This document shows positions 24,044-34,699 of a stretch of 59,665 nt of DNA, in pieces (positions within the stretch are counted from its first letter, which is position 1; every line of letters begins with the position of its first letter). Position numbers and translations under genes: made by a program. The stretch lies in the NCBI GenBank assembly GCA_900074885.1, contig FJUW01000027.1, forward strand, positions 486,498 through 546,162. Direction: 5' to 3'. The stretch comes from Rhynchosporium graminicola. Its lineage: Eukaryota > Ascomycota > Leotiomycetes > Helotiales > Ploettnerulaceae. Below the pieces are notes generated by a model that was given only the letters and a program-made list of their open reading frames with translations, was not told the DNA's origin and made no database searches.

Positions 24044-26195
24044 GTCAAAGCCTTGAACATCCCTGCAAACCCGTTTGATCTTTCGATATCTGCTTTAGCT
24101 TTTCGAATAATTGTAACTCGAACATGGAACATCTTTGACTCTATGGTGGATAGGGGGATCGAGCTTGGATGTCATACGAGTCAGCTTGGCAACGAAGTCA
24201 CTGTGAGTAATGCGCCTTACCCATTTACTACCTTTCTATAATAGGGATAGAAATGCTAACTCCATTGCCCAAAGTTCAAGATAGACTTGAGGGTTTCAAA
24301 TTTGGTGGACGTCGGGTTTCAGGGATCCAGGCGTTTAGGGGGTTTTCTGCATTCCAATGATTGACCGAAACTGATGGTAAAGATTCCTAGTCACCCTTGA
24401 TGTCTTTGGCCTCACGGACTGGCGTTATATTTTCAATGAAGCGTCTGCAGATCTGACGGCAATCCTCTTCAGACCTGTGCACTTCGGATTTGCTCTTCAA
24501 AGGGTCTATCTAGGTTTCGACGACTTCAAGACAGACAATAAGAAAGGTCTTTATCAAATAAAATAACCCAAACCGCCACTCCTGAAGAAGTGAAATCATC
24601 GTGATAGATTATGTTAAATGATATATAATAACCTCGAAGAATAGGAGAGGTGAATAATTAAGAGTTTCCGCCGCGATACGCTATAACTACCGGTAGTAGG
24701 TAGTGCACAATTTATCTTCAAACTTCATATTATATTCATAACTTTCTCCAAACCAGATCCGAACCTCAATTCGGTTGTTCTAGTGGGTTTCTTTCACCTT
24801 TAGACTTTCGATACTTTATAGCAGATAGCATACGGGATACATAGTTTCTGGTATCGCTTTGGCCTTGCGAACTAGGTCGTTAACTTTCATCTTGGTACTT
24901 TAAGGTCGACGAATCTTTCCTTCCTTATAGTGCATCTGACTTTATGTTTGCTTTTCGCGGATCTACTTAAGGGTCTATGACACTGGGAGATAAATATCAA
25001 TAGCTGTTTTCATCAAACATCAAACATAGGTCTACTTATAGCTGAGTGGACAGACGTTAAGGCCATATCAAGGCACGATATAATAATCTAGAAATAGAGA
25101 AGGGTCTTTGAACAACAAAGTTGTCCTAGCGCATGGAATTTATTCGTACGCACCGATTTCATTCCGTCCCAAAGTTCCCGTGAGCCTAAGACTTATGGTG
25201 CGTATTACGTATCCAGGAGCCTCCATAGAGCTCTAAAAGCTTTACTAGGCTCAAAAGTTCCAGTTCCATTGTAGGAGAAGCTTTGGATAAGTCGCCAAGC
25301 CCCCGCGGGATCAAACGAAGGGAGCCGTACCTTAGAACTTGAGGTTTAATCAGTCACTTCTGAAAAATCAGTGCCATTCATAATTGGGTCCCGAATTATC
25401 TTCGTCTCTCATTTCTATTGCATAACCCTGTTGGATTGTGGAGTTCGTGACACCTCCTATAGATATGGTGACAAGATCACGTGATAGTACTCACATGACA
25501 CATTAGCCACTTCCACCCATCTCAGTGACCTCATGTGTAAGGTAGCTTGCTCGTCAAACTCCTAAGAAAGTCTCACATGAAAGTCGAGGAACTAGTTTCA
25601 TCCTTTCGCGAATAGAAGCTTCTCGCCTCAAATTCGGTCTGGTGAGAAGCGGGGAGGAGCTGGGCGTGACTTCCTGTAAAGGTGAACGGGACTCGCTTGT
25701 GCATTTCCAATCTCGTCTCCACTTCAACTTCAACTGCCACTTCAACCTCGTTTTGGGCGTCGCCTTTCATCCTCAACCTCACAGCTTCACGATCTTGGAA
25801 CCACCTTCACTGTTCCCTCGATCCTTCGCACAGCTTCTGCCGAGTCTCGCAACCTGAGACATCGACGCGTATTATATGACCGAAAAGACAAAATGCTATA
25901 AAGAACCACAGGATTTTCTCACCGAAGCATAAGGTGAGAGAGAGAAAGAAATGAAGAGCTTGATGGTGCTTGGGTTGACGATGCCATCAGATCCACCCAG
26001 GAATCTTTACCAGTATTCACGATCGCGACGCCTAAAAATCTCTCTTCGTCATACTTCCGGACATCTCAAGATATTAACTATCCCACCAGCAAAAAAGTTC
26101 AAGCTAGACGACGTATAAAATGCCGCTCCAACCTTCAGACAGTACGTTGTGTGTCTCGCTATCCGCCATATGACGGAACTGACAAACACAGAAGC
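24044..26195. other. Intergenic region, partly AT-rich
   Basis: The first ~200 bp resemble the 3' flank of the gene at 22575. The rest, with a mildly AT-rich section at about 24600-25100, shows no gene. About 25550-25850 is pyrimidine-rich with CTTCAACTTCAACT-like runs and several short overlapping frames that I treat as noise. Confidence 0.45.
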
Positions 26196-26860
26196 ATGGG
26201 CAGTGAAGTTGTAGAGCTGTTCGTGGGCTCGGAGACAATCAAGTTCATTGCTGATAAGGATCTTCCTTGCGCTAAAGTCCCATACTTCGAGAAGATGTAC
26301 AGAGGAGGATTCTCGGAGGCCACAACCAATTCTGCCAATTTTGCCGGAGATACAGTCAGCTTCGATATTCTCCTTGGCTGGCTTTACCGTGGAAGTTTGA
26401 GAGCCAGGACAGACAACAGGATTTTTTTTTGGCTGGGGACCCATTGATAAACTGGTCGATTTCGAACTTCTACTCATTCTCCAACTAGATTTGTCTCCCA
26501 GATCTGCTGGACGAAGCGGTAGATCTTTACTTGACGGCCGCAGTAGAGTCGAACCCTTTTTCAGTCACAGAGGTCATCAAGGATATGTATCAAGAAAGTG
26601 CACCTGATTCTAGACTGCGAAAGCTTGCATTCACGATTTTCCGGAATACCATATCGTATAACAAAGAGGAGGGCGTGAAGACATGGCCTACCATTGACTT
26701 GAGCACAGCCTTGATTGAACTGCCGAGTTGGGCATTGGATCTCGTCACCGCTCTTAGAAACGGAGATAAAGTCGAGGATCCGAGGTATGTGCCACGTTGC
26801 AACTTTCAACAACACGGTGACGATAAACCCTGCTACCTGATTGCAAGGAAACAGTGTTGA
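26196..26860 (+). pseudogene. BTB/POZ domain protein, broken
   Basis: The first part (from MGSEVVELFVG at 26196; an upstream ATG lies at 26151) reads as a fungal BTB/POZ domain: VELFVGSETIKFIADKDLPC, then KVPYFEKMYRGGF and a FDILLGWLYRGSLR segment. These proteins usually act as protein-protein adaptors, often for cullin-3 ligases. At 26422-26430 a run of nine T breaks the frame: one extra T would bring the expected WGPIDKLVDF into frame. A second shift and a TAG near 26486-26488 then precede ICLPDLLDEAVDLYL and the conserved-looking C-terminal half, which runs to 26860. Either a pseudogene or a gene with homopolymer and other sequencing errors; two lesions favour the former. Confidence 0.72.
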
Positions 26861-27221
26861 AGGCTGTAGAGAAGCAGCAGAAGTGAAATGTGGCATGGTA
26901 CGAATGGCTCGATTCAATCAGGTAATGAAGTGCATCCAGGAAATCAATCGACGTGGGAAAACGTGCACATCAAGACCAAAGACTTCTAGCTAGGGCTCTA
27001 TTGCAAAAGAAATACGAACAAAGTACCCATCCCGCAATCAAACATCAACCTAGTGGCAATAGATAACATTGAACGTGTGTTTCTCTGATCATCCTACGTT
27101 GAGCGGACAAGTCAGCCAACCGCTATTTACAGATTCCAAAGATAGTTCGAATCAAAAACACAGCTGATACATGCGTCAGTGGTTCTTTCGATTCTATAGC
27201 TGCTTACGGTCCCGATACTCT
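26861..27221. other. Short intergenic stretch between convergent genes
   Basis: Nothing recognisable. It should contain the 3' ends of the BTB remnant (plus) and the PLC-like gene (minus). Confidence 0.4.
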
Positions 27222-28625
27222 TTAAGCTAGCCTCTTCCGACACCAATCAATCGCCACATCTGCTGTCGCACCATCCAAGAAATCATTCATCACCACGACC
27301 AACTGATTCGCTTCCAGTCGATCTCCATTCGCCTGAATCCACGGCAAGAGCTTCGAATCACAGATCGGCTTCGTAGCCAATAAGCAACTGCTACTCGCGT
27401 TCGCAGCCAGGACTGAATACGCTACGGCTTCAGGGACATTGGTAGCTGTGGCTTGACACTGCAAATTGCTGAAAGGTTTGCCGGCTTGGGATTGCGGACA
27501 GATCTTATCGAACTCAGCCATGATGCTGTCGCCATTCAAAGTCGCATTTGCAGCATCGGTGTATGTGCTGAAGGAATCCGAGGATGTGAAGAGAATCAGT
27601 CGTTTGCGCTCGGATCGGAGTTCGGCGATTGAAAGACGCAGCATATCATCGAGAGAACCTTGCACGATACCGCCGTTCGTTGTACTGAGGGCAGTCGCGA
27701 TACAGTTGCTAATATCTTCTGCGCTAGGTTGAGCACAATCTCCGGGTACACCATCCCATCGGAGCTGCGTGACAACAATCTCATCCGGGTGAGCGACGAG
27801 GAATGTTACCACATCAGCGAGATACTCGTCAAAAGGCATACCCGGGATAGCCGAATGGGAGAAGTACAATACATCCGCAATCGCACACTTTCCTCTGATA
27901 ACATTATGCAGATACGCAGGTCTAAATTCGAAGTATCTCGCTCCAATGCTCAGAATCGTGCTGAGCGTATCCTTCTGCGTGATTGCCAAACCGCGAACAA
28001 TATCAGGAGCAAGAGCCATAACCGCAGCATGAGCCATCATATTTGCAATCTTCGCAAACACAGGATTGATAAGCGTTAAAACCGCGACGAGAGCATCGCT
28101 TCCAATCACCGCGTCGCAGCTCTGCATAGATTGCATCCCGATATCATGAGCAGCTGGGAGGAACATCCTCGAGAAGGGCTTAGCAGCTTGCTCCGAGCCC
28201 TGCGGCGCAACCTGTCCCATCCACGTCGAATAATTCGGGCTCACAGTCACGAAACACTGATCGCTACTCGGTAAACCAGCAACACCTGGTCCGGCATCGT
28301 AATACCCATAGGTTACAATCACATCGTCTCTCACGATCGAAGCTTGGTCGGCCATGGTTCTCAGCGTCCCACCTTCGAGATTGCCGGTTAGGACATTGAT
28401 ACTGATTTTCTCGTGGGCGATCTCATTTCCGTTTTGAGTGACGCGGAAGTAGAAGGTGCCGGAGTAATTGAATGCGCCTTTGATGAAGGCGCTGTCTACT
28501 TCGAGGTGGTCGGAGAGATAGCGCTTTTGGTCGTTCCGAGAGAGCGTTGTGCCTGGGACCGAGAAGTCGATTTGACAGCCTGGCACGGCGATATATGAAT
28601 AGCACTGGACGCCTTTACTCGGCAT
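27222..28625 (-). CDS. PLC-like phosphodiesterase (TIM-barrel superfamily)
   Basis: Single-exon protein of 467 residues. Residues 1-150 form an N-terminal domain without a signal peptide. From about 155 the sequence matches the PI-PLC X-domain-like superfamily: LPAAHDIGMQS with candidate catalytic His160, then ARYFEFRPAY (230-238), where the family has its D/E-x-R metal- or substrate-binding motif, then YFSHSAIPGMPFDEYL with candidate second catalytic His257, then LVAHPDEIVVTQLRWDG. The C-terminal half has paired Cys residues. Related fungal proteins are of uncertain substrate, so phosphoinositide cleavage should not be assumed. The frame is clean over its whole length, in contrast to its neighbours, so the gene is probably functional. 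Confidence 0.85.
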   Translation of the reverse strand: MPSKGVQCYSYIAVPGCQIDFSVPGTTLSRNDQKRYLSDHLEVDSAFIKGAFNYSGTFYFRVTQNGNEIAHEKISINVLTGNLEGGTLRTMADQASIVRDDVIVTYGYYDAGPGVAGLPSSDQCFVTVSPNYSTWMGQVAPQGSEQAAKPFSRMFLPAAHDIGMQSMQSCDAVIGSDALVAVLTLINPVFAKIANMMAHAAVMALAPDIVRGLAITQKDTLSTILSIGARYFEFRPAYLHNVIRGKCAIADVLYFSHSAIPGMPFDEYLADVVTFLVAHPDEIVVTQLRWDGVPGDCAQPSAEDISNCIATALSTTNGGIVQGSLDDMLRLSIAELRSERKRLILFTSSDSFSTYTDAANATLNGDSIMAEFDKICPQSQAGKPFSNLQCQATATNVPEAVAYSVLAANASSSCLLATKPICDSKLLPWIQANGDRLEANQLVVVMNDFLDGATADVAIDWCRKRLA

Positions 28626-29885
28626 AGTGAGCTATTTTGGAACTGTAGTTCGGGGTCCTGGCACATTGGAATTCGGTCTTTGGGTTCAATTATTCACAGA
28701 ATCTTGGAGGTGCGGGGTAATCTGAAATCTTGGAGGGGTAGATGGGAGTTTAAATGGACCCCTGTCTGATGAGAAAATAAGAAAGAAACTGAAGTTGACA
28801 AAAGAAGCTTGGTGAGCTGAATATCATGCAGCGAATCCGATGCTTTAATAGCAGGTGTTTGATTTAGCCATTCCTTCTGCTCCTCAGCTCTACTAAATCC
28901 TGAAGCCATGGTGGGCGCGGATGTATCGCTGGCTTGGCGTGGAATTCAGATCATGAGGAACGAATAAATTGAACGTGGCTCAAAGGTATTAGTAAGGGCT
29001 TGAGAGCTTCCACAATTACCATCCGTCGATCAAGAGAGATCAAGAAACACTTCTTTTCGACGGATGGGATGGGAATACGAAGTGAAGTGAAGAGAGAGAT
29101 GAAGATGAAGATGAAGATGGGGAGATATAAATGATGCGCCGCCGGCAAGTAGCGTGCTGGAAGATGGAGTTTTGGGGTTTTCAGGGGTCTTCAGGCTTCA
29201 TTCAGCCCTGAGTAACCGCCTTCCGAAATTCACAAAACAAGATCAAGAGAAATCTCTTATTATACCCCACCTTGGATAGATGTGCTCTATAAACTCACTT
29301 CAGCATCCTTACTATCAAGTGCGGCGCACCTATATCTGTGACCACCGATCTTCAGTATCCAGAATGTCTGCTGGTTGTAAACTCGGTGTATATCATGCAA
29401 AAATATTGCTCTGATCTTCTAGGAGTTGAGTACTTATAACACACGTGGTTGCGGTACAAGTGAGGCTCCTCACACAGCACGTGATGCTTACATTCCAAGC
29501 AATCACATTCCAAGCGGAATCCAAATGAACATGTCCCGTTTGACGGCCGACGTATTGGCTTGGGCTGTGGCGTAGTGCTGCTGCCTTGAGATTTGGTACC
29601 TGCTCATTTCCATAATTCTCAAATTCCTCTTCCCCAATGCACAACCCATGATTCAACAGTCAGTCCTTGCCAGTCTTTCCAGCAATAACAATGCGGTTCA
29701 GCAAGAAGTCACGTCGGCATATCATTTGGGCGTGGGAGCCACTCTATATACCGTATCGGCATCTGAAAGCTGCTCTGAAAGTAGGAGAACGCGACGGCAC
29801 GAAGCCCTTCCATAGTGTGTAGAAATCATCGTGTAAGAAGCTATCCTAACGCCTGCAGGCGTCTATTTCAGCCTTGTAGACGCCA
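28626..29885. other. Intergenic region with a GAAGAT microsatellite
   Basis: Promoter side of the PLC-like gene. A short (GAAGAT)-type run lies at about 29096-29118. At 29858-29884 a perfect 8-bp stem (GGCGTCTA / TAGACGCC, 11-nt loop) follows a palindromic AACGCCTGCAGGCGT-like segment. No gene is visible. Confidence 0.5.
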
Positions 29886-32240
29886 TTGTGGCCAATAGGG
29901 CATTTCCTCAGCAGCGATCATCTACTCTGCAACACCACGAGAAGCAGCTTGAAGAGTAGTGGGATGGCTGTGCACTTATCAGGTATCGCTCGGACCTTTA
30001 TACACCTAGATACAACGGGCCTAGAGGACGATTTGATGGAGCTATTGTGGTTCTATCGAATCAATCACGAAGCGATGAATCGCATTTACGGCAAGCTGAT
30101 TCGATGTCGGAAAAAGCTCGGAACTTGGAACTTGTCAGTCTGTCATTCGTGGACAGCTTGAAGTCTCCAGAGGTGCATATATTGAGTGCGCTGACCAACT
30201 AAATAGGATTCAAAGTAACCGGGCAAATTCAAAAGACAAACTTGCCAGTCCAATTGTCGCCCACCGACTCGACCTGGACCACCAGGCAGTAGCAGCGATC
30301 ATCAGCGAGAATCATCTCGTCATGCAGACCGGATTCAACAGGAATCTTCTCGAGTTTGGCGCGACTCATGGCATGATCAATCTTTGCACGCAGGTACTCT
30401 CAGGAGTCACTTCAGTCAAAGACCACGTCTTGCTCAAGAACGAAGCAGGACTCACTTCAGTACATATAGCCGTCGTCAATGGTTATGTTGAGATTGCTCG
30501 GCTGCTGCTGTCGATCATAGACAAACCATTTGTGGGGAATCCAGATAACCTTCTACACATTGCCCTTCGAAATCAGGACGATGAGGACATGCTCCGACTG
30601 TCAGACTACTCATCGACGCTGGAGCTGACACAGATTCATTTGATTACTTGGGATGGACAGCAAAGGAACATGCTGTGTTCCGGGGGTCACCTAGCAGTAG
30701 GGGATATGTTTCCAGTACCGACAAAACACCAAAGCCCCGCATTTCAACAATCATTAATGGCAGAAAAGGTATATATGCTCCCCGGCATGATGTAAGCTCG
30801 CGATTCTCGTACCTCACTATCAATTTGGGTAGCCTTCAAGAGAACGGGAAATCCAAACTTCGAACGATGAATCTTCCTAGTTTGCTTGAACACGGGCTCA
30901 TGTTGACCGTGTCGACGTCAGAGTCTGCCGTATCAGTTCAGCGCATGCTGCCACTTTTAGATGATCCGGTGGATGATACATTTGTGTTTTTTGTGGAAAA
31001 CTCAGAGGATATAACAGTCCTGTTCAATATCCATGAGGGTCGCGCTGATCCAGATGGTCAGGCCACCCTTATCGGCGCAGGTATCGCACTTTTAGAGGCT
31101 CATAACAACTGTGTAGGCATTCAGCATGGTCTCCTAATGAGAGAGCAATCTGTGGCAATAATGTACAAAGGAACATTGAAATTATTAGGAACAATAAGCT
31201 TCTCGTACACGATTATTAAGCCGTATCATCAGCTCCAAAGTCCAAAATCTAACTCGAAATCTCTCAGGACTACGGGCTCTGCCAAAATCGTGGGACATCG
31301 AGGTACTCTACCAGGATTGCTAATTTCATAGGACTGGGCCAGAATTGTCAGGATAATTTCTTGCGACTCGGAGAAAATACGATCGAGGTACGCAATCATC
31401 TCATGCGATGGCAGCTATCTAATTTGTAATCCAGTCTTCTCGCGCTGCTGCAAAGCAGGGTGCAGACTACGTGGAGGTATGTAAATGCTCCACGAGTACC
31501 GTGTCCTCGTTCGATTGAAGACAATAATGACTAATCATTTCTGGCTTATAGTTCGGTAGGATATCCCCATTGCTCACATGTGTCACATCTAATCTAGAGT
31601 AGATGTTCAAGTCACAAGAGTCCTCGTTCCTATACTATTCCATGATTACTCGTTGAGTGAATCGGGTACGGATGTCCCAATTCATGAGATCACACTCAAT
31701 CAGGTCAGCATTTGAGATACAGTTTACAGAGCACGCTTAGCTGATTCGTGTAGTTTATGCATATGAGCGATTCTCAATCCTCGACACTCGAACCCACATC
31801 CATGCTTGGGGGTGTGGAAAACTATGAAGCTCGTGACAACGTCCAGGTCGTCAGAGTACGTTCAGGATCTGTCGCGTTTGCTGATGAGCGAGAGACCGAG
31901 CGGATGAAGAATAGAATGAGACACCCTGTCGACTACCAGGACAAAGGGTTCAAACCAAATACACGTGGGGATTTTGTTCATGGCACATTTACAACGCTAC
32001 AAGACACGCTCGGCAAGCTTCCAGAGCACATCGGAGTTGATATGGAGATCAGTGAGTACCGGCCCCCCAGAGAAACGCTTTGATATTAATCATTCATTAG
32101 AGTATCCTCGCCCGCACGAGGCCTCCCAAGCTGGAAATGCTCTGACCTCAATTGACATCAATGTCTTCGCTGACACAGTTCTAGACGTAATCGCTCGTTT
32201 TGGCAAAGGTCGCCATATCATCCTATCTTCTATCAAGTAA
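29886..32240 (+). pseudogene. GDE1: GDE1-type glycerophosphocholine phosphodiesterase, decayed and truncated
   Basis: The domain order SPX - ankyrin - GDPD identifies it. SPX end: DLMELLWFYRINHEAMNRIY (about 30030-30090). Ankyrin: NEAGLTSVHIAVVNGYVEIA (about 30440-30500) and LLIDAGADTDSFDYLGWTAK (30606 on). A linker domain contains YLTINLGSLQ. GDPD: VGHRG at 31290-31304, LGENTIE ending 31387, AAAKQGADYVE, a HDYSLSESG segment, GFKPNTRGDF and EIKYPRPHEA. Introns at 31303-31331, 31388-31434, 31477-31551, 31556-31602, 31704-31753 and 32052-32100 all rejoin GDPD sequence in frame. Lesions: a 7-bp tandem duplication (ggaactt twice, 30120-30133), a frameshift near 30600, no N-terminal SPX half, and a stop at 32238 after HIILSSIK with the last third of the barrel missing. 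The functional family hydrolyses glycerophosphocholine. Confidence 0.85.
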
Positions 32241-32401
32241 AGTTTTATCTGAATGAAAATAGGCATGAACGCAGCAGCGCCATTGGCTTATATCGAGACT
32301 CCGGAAGGGAGATATACCTCGCCGGCTAAACCCCGGCGCCGATGCTCGACTAACCCGTGACTATAGACCAACAGTCATAGATTGTGACGAAATTATGAGC
32401 T

Positions 32402-33860
32402 TTAAGAAAGCGTTGGAGGGCGGCGCTGCGGAGAGATTGCTTCCCACGCGCTGAGAACTTGCAACAGAAGTCGTTCTTGGTGCGCAGTTGGGCAAACAGC
32501 CAAGCCGATGGGACGTCCGTTAAAAGCCAGATAAGATAATGGCATTGTGGCCGATGGGTAGCCTGCCCGGCGCATTGTCAGCAGATCAACCTCAGATAGA
32601 CTCGGAGCGAGCGGAAATATACCAGCAGCTGATACAAGTAGATTGAAGCATGAATCTGCAGGCGCAATAATAACATCGACGTCGTAGTTTCGAAGAGTCT
32701 TATCGATGCCGAGATCTCGACTGACTCGTCGAGCATGTCTGAGTAAGTAGCTATACTGTTATTCGGACATCTGATTCAGCTGCCGCGATGAGCTGATCTT
32801 GGTTATCGTAGCCTGTATGACAGATCAGCTCAACCAGGGACTACGTGTTACCTAGTGGATGGTTTACTAACCGGCAGGCATCTCGTGACTTGCATGATCT
32901 GGATTAAAGCTAATGAGTTGGTCAAGTGTTCGGACCTTGGATGTCTCCAAGGTTTGAAGATATTCTTCGAGAGTTGCCTTGTATCGTGCGGCTATATACT
33001 GGTTAGACATGCTCACATGAACCTAGCGGGGACGACCCCACTTTGAATAGCATAGAAACTGTCTGTCTGATTAACAATAAACGCATCAGGAGTTGCCAGG
33101 GTGACCTTCTTGAAACTCTTCGCGAGATGCTTCAATTTTGCGTAGGCGGCATTTGTGTCGGCAATCTAGCACAATCAGTCGAGTCTCGAGCCACTCTATC
33201 TCAGGAGCGTATATAACCGCACCGACGATTTGATTTGTGGCCGATGACACCGGTTTTTGTAACTCCGGCCCAAAAAACCATTCTTCGGGACGCAGGACTC
33301 CAATGCGAAGATTTCGGAATGTCTTAGTAAGTGCTCCAGAGTATGAGTCTTTTGATCCGATAAGCTCTGGGCCAACTAAAACGTCCAGCATAACTGCCAG
33401 ATCGGTAGGTGATGGGCCATAGGACCAACAGTATCGAATATCGCTGATAGCGGAACTACACCTGCCCTTGAACAGAGTCCGGAGGTTGGCCGAAGAGCAT
33501 ACAAAGCAGCGCGCGTACTCGGTGTCATCAAAGAGCCTCCAGTGTCTGTTCCAAGTGCGACTGGGGAGAATCCCGCACTGACTGCAACAGCTGATCCTGT
33601 TGATGATCCAGAAGGGGACTTGGAAGTCAGCCAGAGCTATAAAGACCGATAGATGTGAGCTGCAAACCGTGTGACCCAGGGGTGTATCGCTGAGATCGAC
33701 GTCTCCAAAAGTGTAGGCCGATTGAGCTTGGCCACCAACGGCAGACCAGCCAGGCATGATTTTCGATCCCCTATGTTTGGTTAGATATTTGCGCATGTCT
33801 ATACAAAAATCACAACGTCCTTGAACCCATTGAGCTCCTGGAGGAAGAACCAGTGTGCGA
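32402..33860 (-). pseudogene. Amidase-signature family gene, decayed and 5'-truncated
   Basis: Reading the minus strand from 33860: ELNGFK, a broken intron (donor reads GGACGT, with CTAAC and CATAG retained), GSKIMPGWSAVGGQAQSAY, DVDLSDTPLGHT, a 49-nt intron (33619-33667), then the signature segment SPSGSSTGSAVAVSAGFSP and ALGTDTGGSLM, which carries the Gly/Ser-rich Ser pair of the Ser-Ser-Lys triad. Then TDLAVMLDVLVGP, SYSGALTKTFRNLRIGVL, FKKVTLATPDAF, and the C-terminal AGYPSATMPLSYLAFNGRPI ending ...RRPPTLS with TAA at 32402-32404. At least three frameshifts break it (near 33417, 32995 and 32750). Roughly the first third, where the catalytic Lys lies, is absent because the gene stops at the AT-rich seam. 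Function of an intact relative: hydrolysis of amide bonds. Confidence 0.85.
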
Positions 33861-33865
33861 AAAAT

Positions 33866-34015
33866 TAATCAACTTAATTAATTATTAATTAATTAAATTA
33901 ATTAAGATTAGATTAAATTAAATTAAATAATTTTTTACTTTGATTAAATTAAGTTTAGAGTTAATTAATGATTTAATTAATTAAATTTAAAAATTTTCTT
34001 AAGTAATTCTATTAT
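33866..34015. repeat. TTAATTAA-like low-complexity seam
   Basis: About 150 bp almost wholly of A and T, made of ttaattaa, ttaaatta and attaaatt words. It marks the sharp boundary between the gene island and the RIP-mutated block, and it truncates the amidase gene. Confidence 0.8.
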
Positions 34016-34312
34016 ATTATAGTATCTCTTTATATCTCTCTCTCTTCTATAACTATGACGGGTTGCACCCGTTAGTATGCTTAACGCCTGAGGCGTCTAC
34101 GCTAGTATCTGACGTATTGTTATACGTGTTTCAATACTACTGCGACTAGCGGCCGCGGTATTATCTTTTCTTCGAAGGGAGACTCCTATTTCTCCCTTCT
34201 CTCCTTAGTTAATTCTCCTTATAATATAAACGAGCTTTTATATTATATACTTTATATTCGCCTTATAATATTAGAAGTAAATTATTCCTAATATTCTTAA
34301 TTAAACGATAGA
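34016..34312. other. Hairpin-rich segment at the head of the AT-rich block
   Basis: A GC-bearing patch inside AT-rich sequence with short perfect palindromes: acgggttgcacccgt at 34058-34072 and acgcctgaggcgt at 34084-34096, plus a NotI-type gcggccgc. It may be the remains of an LTR or terminal region of the element that follows; I see no second copy to prove it. Confidence 0.35.
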
Positions 34313-34610
34313 GGATCTGCTTTCGAGCAGTAGATAATACGCGTACGTAAGAAAGCTAGTACCCTAGCCTTGTTATTACTATACGTATACCTACGATACG
34401 GAGATAGACGCCTCGGACTATATATAGTAGATCTAGCTACTTTACTTACTTACGCTTAATAATCTTAATTAAATAAAGAAGGATCTGCTTTCGGGCAGTA
34501 GATAATACGCGTGCGTAAGAAAGCTAGTACCCTAGCCTTGCTATTACTATACGTATACCTACGATATAGAGATAGACGCCTCGGACTATATACGATAGAT
34601 CCGGCTATTT
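34313..34610. repeat. 168-bp tandem duplication
   Basis: The segment starting ggatctgctttcgagcag (34313) recurs at 34481 as ggatctgctttcgggcag, offset 168 bp, with about 125 bp of close match (atacgcgt, agaaagctagtaccctagcc, gagatagacgcctcggac). Differences are mostly A/G and C/T. Confidence 0.8.
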
Positions 34611-34699
34611 ATACGACTGCTATACGGGTAGTAAATACGACGACGCTAGGATATACGGTTCACGATAGCAGAAGAATAGCCCCCCTAGTAGCTACTAGA

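Noticed and set aside
25554..25879. Several overlapping 62-72-codon frames on both strands
   Set aside because: They arise from CTTCAACTTCAACT-type simple sequence; no recognisable product.
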